Notes: generated by a model not told the origin, from the sequence alone. DNA of 12,005 nucleotides from an uncultured Eubacteriales bacterium (GCA_905207385.1 CAJLLH010000027.1:1-12005); one strand, 5' to 3'; shown: positions 1-8,202, counted from the stretch's first letter. A program made the numbers and translations.

Positions 1-878
1 AAAATGAGGGCGTTAATAGGAGGTAATCTGGCAAAAAAGCAGTATTGTAACCAAAATTTTAAGGTGCTTAATTTATTCTGGTCGAAGGAAGGTTAAACAA
101 ATAAGGGCGGTCGCAAGAAGTTTTTTGTAAGAAAAGCTTTTAAAAAGGAGACCATATTAAGGATGTAATTTCAGTTAAAAAAGAAACCAAACAATAAGGT
201 AAGTCGGGTGTAAATAAAAAAGTTGCAGGGTAATGTTGGTGCTGACAGTTTTGCTTATTCGCCGCGCATTGTTTTTCATTTGATTTTGCTATGTAAAATT
301 TTAATTGATAAGCTTTAAATCACTGTTGAACCCTGAAATATTTTAAAACTAGTATAGGAACAGCAGAACCAAAGAACCAATCGCATATTTTTACGAGTAA
401 TAAGATGTTTTGCACTGCGTTACGGCGTTAGGTGCAGAGCTTATAAAGTTTGAAGCACAAGTTGTATATGATAAATGAAGCGCACAACGTTACTACGGTA
501 AATTTGCCTATCATAGAGGCTTCGAAAGTGCCTTAAAACAGGTCTTTCTTTAATTAAAATGGCTAAAAGGGACAATATGTAATTATTCGTAAAACACAGC
601 TTTTACGAAGTATTTAACCGAAAATGAGCGTTTGATGGGTAGAAAGAAGAAATTTTTAAGATTTTGTTATGCCTTGTCTGTACAGAAGCCCGTAAAACGT
701 TTTGTGTTTTATGTTTAAACAATGAGTTTGGTTTCGTTTTAATCGTAGCTGCAATCAAGGAGTGGGGTGGCGGGGGAAGCGGAGCGGCAAGCGGCTATAA
801 AAATCAAGCGTAAATCAAAACTTCCAGCCGACAATAAATTTTATGGAAGTCCTTAAGCCCAAAACAACAAGTCGAAGT

Positions 879-934
879 AAATGCCAATGTTAAATGCCCA
901 ATGCTGATTGCTGATTGCTGATTGCTGACTGATG
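879..934. repeat. Degenerate short tandem repeats, 13-14 bp and 7 bp units
   Basis: Two neighbouring copies of a 13/14-bp unit beginning AAATGCC (879-891 and 892-905) run into a 7-bp repeat, ATTGCTG, present exactly three times (907-913, 914-920, 921-927). Degenerate copies flank it at 900-906 and 928-934. This is the sort of array made by replication slippage in sequence under no coding constraint. Confidence 0.75.
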
Positions 935-987
935 TTCAATTAACCTCAAACTAAAGTCGCAAATTAAGCCATCTTTAATTATTTCGG

Positions 988-1015
988 ATAAGAAAAAAGT
1001 CCGTTTTTTTCTTAT
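988..1015. repeat. Perfect 11-bp inverted repeat
   Basis: The arms ATAAGAAAAAA (988-998) and its exact reverse complement (1005-1015) flank a 6-nt loop, GTCCGT. The stem is nearly all A-T, so its thermal stability is low. It could act as a weak terminator in either direction, but no gene ends next to it. Confidence 0.5.
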
Positions 1016-1110
1016 TGAAAAAAACCGATTTAAAGCCTCTGAGCCAGAATAAAATTTTTTCTGCAGGGAAATGTTCAGCTAATCGGCAGTATTTTGCTCA
1101 ATGCTTATTC

Positions 1111-1148
1111 GGTTTTCAGTTATAATTTTGGTTTTCAGTCATAATTGC
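1111..1148. repeat. Imperfect 19-bp tandem duplication
   Basis: Unit 1 (1111-1129) and unit 2 (1130-1148) share GGTTTTCAGT followed by a near-identical ATAATT segment. They differ at only a few positions. Confidence 0.7.
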
Positions 1149-1190
1149 ATTCAATTCAAAATCCTATAAGATTTTTTTCTTGGTTCTGAT

Positions 1191-1244
1191 TCAGCCGCAA
1201 AAGATATGTAAAATCAGTCGCAAAAGATATGTAAAGATATGTAA
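1191..1244. repeat. 23-bp tandem duplication plus partial third copy
   Basis: Two adjacent 23-bp units (1191-1213 and 1214-1236) begin TCAGCCGC and TCAGTCGC and share CAAAAGATATGTAAA. A partial third copy, AAAGATATGTAA, continues to 1244. The copies are almost identical, so the duplication is probably recent. Confidence 0.8.
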
Positions 1245-1331
1245 GTTATTTTAAGAGACCTGTAAAAAGCTAAAATAAAAATAAGTCTGAATAATCGGCA
1301 ATACGCTTTGAAGATACAGCTTAAAATAAAT

Positions 1332-1349
1332 TTTGCTCAATTTGCTCAA
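1332..1349. repeat. 9-bp tandem duplication
   Basis: TTTGCTCAA occurs twice back to back (1332-1340 and 1341-1349). A related TTTTGCTCAATG is also present near 1093, so this motif has been copied within the same non-coding stretch. Confidence 0.6.
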
Positions 1350-1608
1350 TGTTTGCTTTGGAAGTTAGTTTGTTGCAAACCGCTAAAAATTTTCTACTTG
1401 TTTTATTACGATAAATATCTTAGGTGATTTTTTTATTAAAGTTCTTTGCTGCAATTATAACAGGTTAAACATCTCATTTAAGAAGTAATTTGCTTGCGTC
1501 CTTATTTGCTTAACTTACACCAGAAACTCAAATTTCTCTATATTATGTCTGACATAGTACATCGTATTTTATCTGATTATTGCCGTTTTGAGCTGTTTTA
1601 GAGCTTTA

Positions 1609-1657
1609 AAATAAAAAAGATGGCTATAGCTTACTGCTACCGCCATCTTTTATTTTA
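1609..1657 (-). terminator. Rho-independent terminator of the glycogen operon
   Basis: A perfect 10-bp stem (1615-1624 with 1642-1651, containing GATGGC/GCCATC) has an inner TAGC/GCTA pairing (1627-1630 with 1636-1639). Read on the minus strand it is followed by TTTTTTATTTT. It starts about 55 nt past the glgP stop codon, the expected place for the end of the operon transcript. The A/T flanks are near-symmetric, so it may also stop transcription arriving from the left. Confidence 0.9.
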
Positions 1658-1705
1658 CTAAAAGTTTATAATTTTAATGCAAATTTCTCTGCTTTCTTTA
1701 CTTTC

Positions 1706-4144
1706 TCAGCCTTTAAGAGATTTCAGATTCCATATATTTTCTGCATATTCTTTTATGCTTCTGTCTGCAGCAAATATGCCGGAAGAAGCTATATTTATAA
1801 GCGACATCTTATTCCACTTATCCTTATTAGTAGCGTAAATCTTTGAAATATCTTTCTGAGTCTGCCTGTAAGATTCAAAATCAGCCATGCACATATAAGG
1901 GTCTGCAATAGGTGCTCCCACTGTTCCCGTGGTAAGATATGCTGCTATATCAGAGAAAGACTGACCGTTGAAGCCTACAATCAGTGCTTCTACTATTCTG
2001 CGCAGCTTAGGCGAGTCGTTGTAGTACTTGTTAGAGCTGTAACCAGACTTCCAAATATCGTCCACTTCGTTAGATTTAAGACCGAATATAAAGATATTCT
2101 CATCGCCTACAGCTTCAGACATTTCAACGTTTGCACCGTCAAGCGTGCCTATCGTAAGTGCGCCGTTTATCATGAATTTCATATTGCCAGTTCCGCTAGC
2201 CTCTTTTCCAGCAAGAGAAATCTGTTCAGAAATTTCAGATGCGGGCATAAGCTTTTCAGACATGGTAACGTTGTAGTCTTCCATGTAAACGACATTAAGT
2301 TTTTCGTTTATCTTCTTATTCTTCTTAATATCTTCGGCAAGGAAGTTGATGAGCTTTATGATATTTTTAGCCATCTGGTAGCCTTGAGCGGCCTTAGCGC
2401 CAAAGATATAAGTTTTGGGCTGAATGTTAAGTTCGGGATTTTCTTTAAGGTCAAGGTAGGTGTCTATTATATTCAGCACGTTAAGCAACTGACGCTTGTA
2501 TTCGTGAAGGCGCTTTGCCTGAACGTCGAAAAGCGTTTCAGGGTTAATGATTACGCCCTGCTTTTTAAACGCATATTCGGCAAACTGCTGCTTTTTTATT
2601 GCCTTTATTTCGCCGAGACGCTTTAATACCGATTTATCATTCTGGAACTTTTTGAAGTCGGAAAGCACTGCTGCGTTGAGTACGTATCCGTCGCCAATGC
2701 ATTCGTTAAGCAATTCGCAAAGTTCGGGGTTGGATTGGCACAGCCATCTTCTGTGAGCGATGCCGTTTGTTACATTTGTAAACTTTTCGGGCGTGTAATC
2801 ATAGAAATCTTTGAATATGGATTTTTTGATTATGTCGCTGTGAAGCGCGGAAACGCCGTTGACTTTGTGTCCGCCGTATACCGAAAGGTTAGCCATCTTG
2901 ACTCTGTCGTATTCAAGTATAGCCATGCGCGAAATCTTGCCCCATTCGCCGGGATATTTCTTCCAAAGATCTTCGCACATGCGTCTGTTGATTTCCTGAA
3001 TTATGGAGTAAATTCTGGGAACTTTTCTGCGTACAAGGTCTTCGGACCAGGTTTCAAGCGCTTCGGAAAGAACGGTATGGTTTGTATAAGCGCATGTTGC
3101 TGTGGTTATAGACCACGCTTCATCCCAACTGAAGTAATTTTCGTCAATCAGGATGCGCATAAGCTCGGGGATAGCCATCGCGGGGTGAGTATCGTTTAAA
3201 TGGATAGCCGCCATTTTAGGCAGATCCCTCAGATCTCCGTAACGGTGCTTATGGTCTGCAACGATGTTCTGTATCGAAGCCGAGCAAAGGAAATACTGCT
3301 GTTTAAGTCTTAAGGACTTGCCGCCTTCATGGTTATCGGCAGGGTAAAGAACTTTTGTTATAAGATCGGCGTCGTTGTCTTCGCTCATTGCCTGATAATA
3401 TTCGCCCTGAGAGAATAACTTCATGTTGAAATCCTGTGCGGGCTTGGCTTTCCAGAGCCTTAAGACGGAAACGGCGTCGCTGTCTTTACCGGATACCATC
3501 ATATCGTAAGCTGTAGCTTCGATTTCGGTGCAGTTTACGTATTCAGTCTGCATTCCGTATCTGGTCCATTTTTCCTGAACCTGACCGTCAAACTTTACAA
3601 CAAACTGCTTGTCGCTTCTGTTTGTGAGCCATACTTCGCCGCCGGGAAGCCAAACGTCGGGCAGTTCTATCTGCCAGCCGTCAACAATCTTCTGTTTGAA
3701 AAGTCCGTATTCGTAGCGGAGCGAATAGCCCATTGCGGGGTAATTGCCCGTAGCCAAAGCGTCGAGGAAGCAAGCTGCAAGGCGTCCGAGACCGCCGTTG
3801 CCAAGACCTGCATCCGGTTCAAGCTCGTAAAGATTTTCAAGGTCGAAACCGTAAGACGATACAACCTTTTTGTAAACATCTGTAGCGCTTAAATTATAAA
3901 TGCTGTTTTTAAGCGATCTGCCGAGAAGGAATTCCATGCAAAGATAGTAAACGCGTTTTGCGCGCTTTGCTTTTACTTTTTTATGGAACTGCTGCCTCTT
4001 TTCAAGCAGAATATCTCTGACGCTCATAACTACAGCTTTATACATCTGCTCTTCGGTAGCCTCGGTAGGGCTTACGCCGAAATAACGCGAAAGTTTGCCT
4101 TTAATGGCCTCTTTTACTTCCTTTTCGGTAATAGCTGTGCTCAT
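1706..4144 (-). CDS. glgP: Glycogen/maltodextrin phosphorylase
   Basis: This 812-residue protein is a GT35 alpha-glucan phosphorylase. It releases glucose 1-phosphate from the non-reducing ends of glycogen using inorganic phosphate and pyridoxal phosphate. The length is normal for the family. The N-terminal region has the conserved YYLCMEFLLGRSL segment (residues about 66-78), then ELEPDAGLGNGGLGRLAACF, ending in the family signature EASGTGNMKF; Lys656 in that signature is the expected Schiff-base lysine for the cofactor. The ATG start is supported by GAGG 7 nt upstream and by AAAGGAGA slightly further up. It is the last gene of the cluster, 131 nt after glgA, and has its own promoter in that gap. 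Placing a glycogen-degrading enzyme next to the synthetic genes is common in Firmicutes. Preference for glycogen over maltodextrin cannot be read from the sequence. Confidence 0.97.
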   Translation of the reverse strand: MSTAITEKEVKEAIKGKLSRYFGVSPTEATEEQMYKAVVMSVRDILLEKRQQFHKKVKAKRAKRVYYLCMEFLLGRSLKNSIYNLSATDVYKKVVSSYGFDLENLYELEPDAGLGNGGLGRLAACFLDALATGNYPAMGYSLRYEYGLFKQKIVDGWQIELPDVWLPGGEVWLTNRSDKQFVVKFDGQVQEKWTRYGMQTEYVNCTEIEATAYDMMVSGKDSDAVSVLRLWKAKPAQDFNMKLFSQGEYYQAMSEDNDADLITKVLYPADNHEGGKSLRLKQQYFLCSASIQNIVADHKHRYGDLRDLPKMAAIHLNDTHPAMAIPELMRILIDENYFSWDEAWSITTATCAYTNHTVLSEALETWSEDLVRRKVPRIYSIIQEINRRMCEDLWKKYPGEWGKISRMAILEYDRVKMANLSVYGGHKVNGVSALHSDIIKKSIFKDFYDYTPEKFTNVTNGIAHRRWLCQSNPELCELLNECIGDGYVLNAAVLSDFKKFQNDKSVLKRLGEIKAIKKQQFAEYAFKKQGVIINPETLFDVQAKRLHEYKRQLLNVLNIIDTYLDLKENPELNIQPKTYIFGAKAAQGYQMAKNIIKLINFLAEDIKKNKKINEKLNVVYMEDYNVTMSEKLMPASEISEQISLAGKEASGTGNMKFMINGALTIGTLDGANVEMSEAVGDENIFIFGLKSNEVDDIWKSGYSSNKYYNDSPKLRRIVEALIVGFNGQSFSDIAAYLTTGTVGAPIADPYMCMADFESYRQTQKDISKIYATNKDKWNKMSLINIASSGIFAADRSIKEYAENIWNLKSLKG

Positions 4145-4170
4145 TCTTAAACCTCATTCTCCTTTGTCGT

Positions 4171-4191
4171 GTAAATAAAACTTTATTTTAC
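4171..4191 (-). other. Bulged inverted repeat next to the glgP ribosome binding site
   Basis: GTAAATAAA (4171-4179) can pair with TTTATTTTAC (4182-4191) with one bulged base and a tiny loop. In the glgP transcript it lies directly before the AAAGGAG element and could affect ribosome access. It is A-U rich and therefore weak. Confidence 0.35.
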
Positions 4192-4196
4192 CACGC

Positions 4197-4226
4197 GAAG
4201 ACCTTTCTTATAAAAGAAAGGTCTTC
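4197..4226 (-). promoter_or_regulatory. 13-bp perfect hairpin in the glgP leader
   Basis: GAAGACCTTTCTT (4197-4209) and its exact reverse complement (4214-4226) enclose a 4-nt loop. On the minus strand no U-run follows (the next bases are GCGTGGTAAAA), so it does not look like an intrinsic terminator for glgA. It begins about 13 nt after the predicted glgP transcription start. That position fits a 5' stabilising stem or a processing or binding site in the glgP mRNA, although partial termination or 3'-end protection of the glgCDA message is also possible. Confidence 0.6.
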
Positions 4227-4245
4227 AGCTTTTGTTGACTGTTAA

Positions 4246-4274
4246 ATTATAGCAAAATTTTACAAAATACGCAA
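4246..4274 (-). promoter_or_regulatory. Predicted sigma-A promoter of glgP
   Basis: On the minus strand TTGCGT (4269-4274) and a consensus TATAAT (4246-4251) are separated by 17 nt. The TGC just upstream of TATAAT gives an extended -10. The -35 box starts one base after the glgA stop codon. The predicted start is near 4239, giving a leader of about 95 nt. Confidence 0.75.
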
Positions 4275-4275
4275 C

Positions 4276-5853
4276 TCAATACTTGAGCATATCGAAATAA
4301 AGTGCTTCGTACTGTTTTGCTGACTGATTCCAGCTGAAATCGGTTGTTGCGGCTCTGTACATAAGTTTTGCCCACTCTTCTTTGTTTTTATAAGCGGCAA
4401 TTGCTTCGCGTACTACAAACATCATATCGTGAGCGTTGTAATTGGTAAATGTAAAGCCGTTTTCAAGCGGTTTAATGCTGTCTTTAAGACCACCGGTCTC
4501 CCTTACTACGGGTATTGTGCCGTAGCGGCATGCAATCATCTGCGAAAGTCCGCAGGGTTCAGACTTTGAAGGCATAAGGAAAATATCCGAGCCTGAGTAA
4601 ATCTTTCTGGAAAGGTCGCCGTTGAACATTATGTTTGCGCTTACTTTTCCGGGATAGCGCCTTGCAAGGTCAGAGAACCAACCCTCAAAGTGCGATTCGC
4701 CTGTTCCGAGAAGCACAAACTGAACGTCATCCTGCAGAATTTCGTCTATGACTGTAGTTACAAGGTCGAGCCCCTTGTGTGCCGCAAGACGCGAAATCAT
4801 GGCAATTATGGGCGTATCTGCGCTGTCGTTAAGTCCGAGCATGCGCTGAAGTTCAGATTTGCAAACTTTTTTGCCTGCAAAATCGTCTGCCGTGTACGGC
4901 GCATAAAGATGCTTGTCGTACTGAGGGTTATAACCCATATCGTCTATGCCGTTGAGAATGCCCGTAAGCTTGAATTCGTTTTTACGGATTATGGGGTCAA
5001 GGCCGTGCGCATAGTAAGGATTCTTTATTTCTTCCGCGTAAGTAGGGCTTACGGTCGAGAATCTTTCGCAGCACTCGATAGCGCCTTTCATAAGGTTTAT
5101 GCAGTTATTATATTCCACAAGACCTGCATAAGTTCCGTAGATATCGAAAAGGTCGCTTAAGATATCCATGGAATATATGCCCTGATATTCTATGTTGTGG
5201 ATGGTGAACAAAGCCCTTATAAACTGATATTCCTGCCTGAAGCAGTAATTAGTTTTAAGGTAAATCGCTGCAAGCGCCGCCTGCCAGTCGTGGCAATGCA
5301 TAATGTCGGGATAGAAATTTATGAAAGGCATAATTTCGAGCACGCTGCGCGAGAAGAATGCAAATCTTTCGCCGTCGTCGAAATAGCCGTAGCATCCCGG
5401 GCGTTTGAAATAGAATTCATTGTCAAGGAAATAGAAAATAACGCCGTCTTTTTCGTAAGTGAAAATTCCGCAGTACTGGTTTCTCCATGCAAGGGGAACG
5501 TAAATGTTTCCTATATAGTTGAACTGCTGTTTGAATTCCCATTTGATATCGGAATACATGGGAACAACAACGCGGACGGCAAATTTTCCGGTTGCGGCAA
5601 GCGCCTTGGAAAGCGAGCCGACAACTTCGGCAAGACCGCCTGTCTGAATGAAAGGCGTGCATTCCGAAGCCACGAATAAAATTTTCTTTTTGTCGCTCAT
5701 TGCGACGGGTTCTGCCTGAACGGGCACTTCAGCCTCCTTTACCGCTTTTGCTGCGGTTATCCTGCGGCGGATGTGGGTGGCCGACGCTATTCGAACGCCT
5801 CCCCTCTTCTTTTCCGCGCCAACATTTTTGTTATCTGTAATATTTTCAGCCAT
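4276..5853 (-). CDS. glgA: Glycogen synthase (ADP-glucose dependent) with N-terminal extension
   Basis: This 525-residue GT5 glycosyltransferase extends alpha-1,4-glucan chains with glucose from ADP-glucose. Visible landmarks are the first Rossmann strand KKILFVASEC (about 56-65), HCHDWQ (186-191), TIHNIEYQG (217-225), NGID (301-304), SRLAAHKG with Arg355 and Lys360, and SEPCGLSQMIACRYG with the expected catalytic Glu432. Two oddities stand out. Residues 1 to about 54 form a basic, Ala-rich extension (HIRRR at 27-31) before the point where family members normally begin. Also, the conserved Lys of the KTGGL motif, which binds ADP-glucose in E. coli GlgA, is Gln70 here. The ATG at 5853 is supported by GAGGTGA 7 nt upstream; the internal Met52 (ATG at 5700) has no ribosome binding site, so the long form is preferred. 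It lies 25 nt after glgD. Confidence 0.96.
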   Translation of the reverse strand: MAENITDNKNVGAEKKRGGVRIASATHIRRRITAAKAVKEAEVPVQAEPVAMSDKKKILFVASECTPFIQTGGLAEVVGSLSKALAATGKFAVRVVVPMYSDIKWEFKQQFNYIGNIYVPLAWRNQYCGIFTYEKDGVIFYFLDNEFYFKRPGCYGYFDDGERFAFFSRSVLEIMPFINFYPDIMHCHDWQAALAAIYLKTNYCFRQEYQFIRALFTIHNIEYQGIYSMDILSDLFDIYGTYAGLVEYNNCINLMKGAIECCERFSTVSPTYAEEIKNPYYAHGLDPIIRKNEFKLTGILNGIDDMGYNPQYDKHLYAPYTADDFAGKKVCKSELQRMLGLNDSADTPIIAMISRLAAHKGLDLVTTVIDEILQDDVQFVLLGTGESHFEGWFSDLARRYPGKVSANIMFNGDLSRKIYSGSDIFLMPSKSEPCGLSQMIACRYGTIPVVRETGGLKDSIKPLENGFTFTNYNAHDMMFVVREAIAAYKNKEEWAKLMYRAATTDFSWNQSAKQYEALYFDMLKY

Positions 5854-5878
5854 CGGTAAATCACCTCGCGTAAAATTT

Positions 5879-6985
5879 TCAGATGAGCGAGCCTTTTCCT
5901 ATGAAGTACGGCTGCAGTTCGCAACCTGCAAGTACTCTGTTGTCCCTTATGATGGTATTTTTGTCGCTGACTACATAAGAAAGATTGCAGTCGTGTCCTA
6001 CGTAGTTATCGGTCATGAGTATGCAGTTTTTAACTACCGCACCCTTACCGATTTTAACGCCGCGGAATAGTATGCAGTTTTCAACTGTACCTTCAATAAG
6101 GCATCCGTCGGATATAAGCGAGTTCTTAACAACAGCCTGCTCGGTAAATTTTGCGGGAGCACTGTCGTTTACCTTTGTGTAAACGTCTCTGTTGCCGAAA
6201 ACTTCGTGACGGATATCTTTTTTAAGAAGGTCCATATTGGAATTGAAGTAAGCTACAAGCGAATCGATGTTTGCATAATAACCGTCCATCTTATAACCGT
6301 ACAACCTCAGATTCTTTACACCGGGAACGAGTATGTCCCTTCCGAAGCTGTTATAGCCGTGCTGAATGGCGTCCTGAATGAGGTTCAGGAGGAAAGATGT
6401 CCTTGCAACCATTACGTTGATGTAGTTCTTTTTTATGCCCTTTGTATTGGGGTTGATGCACAGGTCGGTAATTTTTCCTTCCTTGGAAGTTTCGAACGTG
6501 ATATAGTAACGCGACTTGGAAACCTCGTGTTCGTGGTAAACAAGAGTTATATCTGCGTTCTTTTCTTCGTGGAATTTAATTACTTTGCTGTAATCAAGTT
6601 TATAAACGGAATCGCTGTCTGAAAGGACAACAAAGTCCTGCTTGCATTTTTTAAGGAATGAAGTTGCGCCTTTAAGCGCTTCAAGCCTGCCCTTGTAAAG
6701 CGTTTCAGATTCGTCGCTGTAAGGGGGAAGCAGAATGAGTCCGCCTTCCTTTCTGGCAAGGTCCCAGTCTTTGCCTGAACCGAGGTGGTCCATAAGCGAC
6801 TGGTAGTTCTGCTTTGTTATTACGCCTACCGTGGTTATGCCTGAGTTAACCATATTGGAAAGCGCAAAGTCTATAAGGCGGTATCTTCCGCCGTAAGGCA
6901 CCGAGCCCATCGATCTTACTCTGGTAAGTTCGGGTACGTTTTCGTCATTTATGCTTGAAAATATAACTCCGACAGTAGAAGCCAT
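5879..6985 (-). CDS. glgD: ADP-glucose pyrophosphorylase regulatory subunit
   Basis: This 368-residue protein is homologous to GlgC. It has the nucleotidyltransferase-like fold (YGGRYRLIDFALSN at 31-44, GKDWDLARKEGG at 71-82) and a C-terminal left-handed beta-helix. The N-terminal GGxGxRL nucleotide-binding loop of catalytic subunits is missing and replaced by IFSSINDENVPELT. This is the hallmark of GlgD, which in Firmicutes joins GlgC in a hetero-oligomer and raises its activity. The ATG start is supported by GGGAGG 8 nt upstream, only 14 nt after the glgC stop, so the two subunits are probably translated from one message in coordinated amounts. Independent catalytic activity is unlikely given the lost loop. 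Confidence 0.96.
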   Translation of the reverse strand: MASTVGVIFSSINDENVPELTRVRSMGSVPYGGRYRLIDFALSNMVNSGITTVGVITKQNYQSLMDHLGSGKDWDLARKEGGLILLPPYSDESETLYKGRLEALKGATSFLKKCKQDFVVLSDSDSVYKLDYSKVIKFHEEKNADITLVYHEHEVSKSRYYITFETSKEGKITDLCINPNTKGIKKNYINVMVARTSFLLNLIQDAIQHGYNSFGRDILVPGVKNLRLYGYKMDGYYANIDSLVAYFNSNMDLLKKDIRHEVFGNRDVYTKVNDSAPAKFTEQAVVKNSLISDGCLIEGTVENCILFRGVKIGKGAVVKNCILMTDNYVGHDCNLSYVVSDKNTIIRDNRVLAGCELQPYFIGKGSLI

Positions 6986-6999
6986 TGTTCGTTCCTCCC

Positions 7000-8202
7000 T
7001 TATACGTCCTTATCCACTATTTCGCCTGCGTCTACTTTACCGCCTTTTTTAACGGTAATGCCCCTGCCGAGAACGGTTATTCCCGCAGTTTTGCTTTCAA
7101 CCTTGCAGGCTTCTTCCTTATCAGCGCCGATAACCGCGTTTTCGCCTATGGTAACTTCTTCGTCTATGATAGAATAGTTTACCGTTGCGCCTTTCTTTAC
7201 GGTTATGTTGCCCATAAGGACGCTGTCTTTTACGGTGGCGCCGGCTTCAACTATGCAGTTTGTGCCGATTACGGAGTTGATTATATCGCCTTCTATGTCG
7301 CAACCGTTTGCAACGATGCTGTTTTTAACTTTGCCTTCCACATATGCGGGAGACGAAAGAGGGCTTCTGGAATGTATAACAAAATCCTGGTCGTCCAGGT
7401 CAAATTTGGGGGTAACGCCTAAAAGATCCATATTGGCTTCAAGCAGCGAGCTTATCGTGCCAACGTCTTTCCAGTAGCCTTCGAAACGGTAAGAGAACAT
7501 CTTTTCGCCTGCGTTGAGCATTGCGAGAAGAACGTTCTTGCCGAAGTCGTTTTCCGACTTGGGATCTTTTTCGTCGAGTTCGAGATATTTGAAAAGTTTG
7601 TCCGCGCTGAATATGTAAATACCCATCGATGCAAGGTTGCTCTTGGGTTTTGCGGGTTTTTCTTCGAATTCGTAGATGCTGCCGTCGGGATTTGTATTGA
7701 GTATGCCGAAGCGCGAAGCCTCCTTTAAAGGCACTTCCATGCATGCGATTGTGCACGCTGCGCCGGCGTCTTTATGCGCCTTAAGCATTTTGTCGTAATC
7801 CATTTTATAGATATGGTCGCCCGAAAGTATAAGAACGTAATCGGGGTCGTACATCTTCATGAAACGGATGTTCTGGTAGATTGCGTTTGCCGTGCCCTTA
7901 TACCATGACGTCGACTGCTTTGCCTCGTAAGGTGAAAGGATATGAACGCCGCCGAAAGTTCTGTCAAGGTCCCAGGGTTGACCGTTGCCCACATACTCGT
8001 TAAGCACGAGCGGTTGATACTGTGTAAGCACGCCGACGGTATCTATGCCCGAATTGATACAGTTAGACAAAGGAAAGTCTATAATTCTGTACTTCGCGCC
8101 GAAAGATACGGCAGGCTTTGCTATGTTGCTGGTAAGCGCGTAAAGACGGCTGCCCTGCCCGCCGGCAAGCAACATTGCTACGCACTCTTTTTTTCTTAGC
8201 AT
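7000..8202 (-). CDS. glgC: Glucose-1-phosphate adenylyltransferase, catalytic subunit
   Basis: This 400-residue enzyme makes ADP-glucose and pyrophosphate from ATP and glucose 1-phosphate, the committed step of bacterial glycogen synthesis. It shows the nucleotide loop GGQGSRL (14-20), [11 protein letters not shown] (38-48), [11 protein letters not shown] (126-136) with Asp129 at the expected catalytic position, EFEEKP (178-183) for glucose-phosphate binding, and YWKDVGT (243-249). Hexapeptide beta-helix repeats fill the C-terminus from about 285. The ATG start follows GGGGGA by 8 nt. It is the first gene of the operon and has a strong promoter with a leader of about 100 nt. Catalytic residues look intact, in contrast to the partner GlgD. 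Confidence 0.97.
   Translation of the reverse strand: MLRKKECVAMLLAGGQGSRLYALTSNIAKPAVSFGAKYRIIDFPLSNCINSGIDTVGVLTQYQPLVLNEYVGNGQPWDLDRTFGGVHILSPYEAKQSTSWYKGTANAIYQNIRFMKMYDPDYVLILSGDHIYKMDYDKMLKAHKDAGAACTIACMEVPLKEASRFGILNTNPDGSIYEFEEKPAKPKSNLASMGIYIFSADKLFKYLELDEKDPKSENDFGKNVLLAMLNAGEKMFSYRFEGYWKDVGTISSLLEANMDLLGVTPKFDLDDQDFVIHSRSPLSSPAYVEGKVKNSIVANGCDIEGDIINSVIGTNCIVEAGATVKDSVLMGNITVKKGATVNYSIIDEEVTIGENAVIGADKEEACKVESKTAGITVLGRGITVKKGGKVDAGEIVDKDV

Larger units (their letters stand above)
1..1600. other. AT-rich stretch with no recognisable gene
   Basis: About 1.6 kb lies beyond the end of the glycogen operon. No open frame reaches 60 codons on either strand, and the short frames I translated (for example about 30 codons from position 4, and 34 codons on the minus strand from 279) resemble no protein I know and lack a well-placed ribosome binding site. 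The stretch is AT-rich apart from a short G-rich patch at about 760 to 800. It holds several short tandem duplications and two inverted repeats, listed separately. I see no tRNA, rRNA or CRISPR array. It may be decayed coding DNA or a true intergenic spacer; the sequence alone does not decide. Confidence 0.6.

Noticed and set aside
144..168. AAAGGAG followed by ATG-TAA, a possible minimal start-stop leader
   Set aside because: The spacing is long (about 12 nt), there is no promoter or downstream gene, and nothing else suggests translation here.
1094..1126. TATAAT at 1121-1126 on the plus strand as a promoter
   Set aside because: No -35 box lies at 16 to 18 nt, no gene follows, and the TATAAT is part of a tandem duplication in AT-rich DNA.
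1595..1605. GTTTTAGAGCT, identical to the beginning of some type II CRISPR repeats
   Set aside because: It is a single copy with no repeat-spacer pattern, no matching anti-repeat and no cas genes nearby; an 11-base AT-rich match is expected by chance.
4197..4233. Hairpin after glgA taken as a terminator
   Set aside because: On the coding strand no U-run follows the stem; on the other strand TTTTG is short and no gene ends there. It is recorded as a leader hairpin instead.
4690..5160. Open plus-strand frame of 156 codons inside glgA (similar long frames occur opposite glgP and nrdD)
   Set aside because: They lie fully antisense to well-recognised conserved genes, have no ribosome binding site, and their translations resemble no protein.
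5698..5700. ATG at Met52 as the real start of GlgA
   Set aside because: It would give a family-typical N-terminus, but no ribosome binding site precedes it, while the ATG at 5853 has GAGGTGA at ideal spacing.
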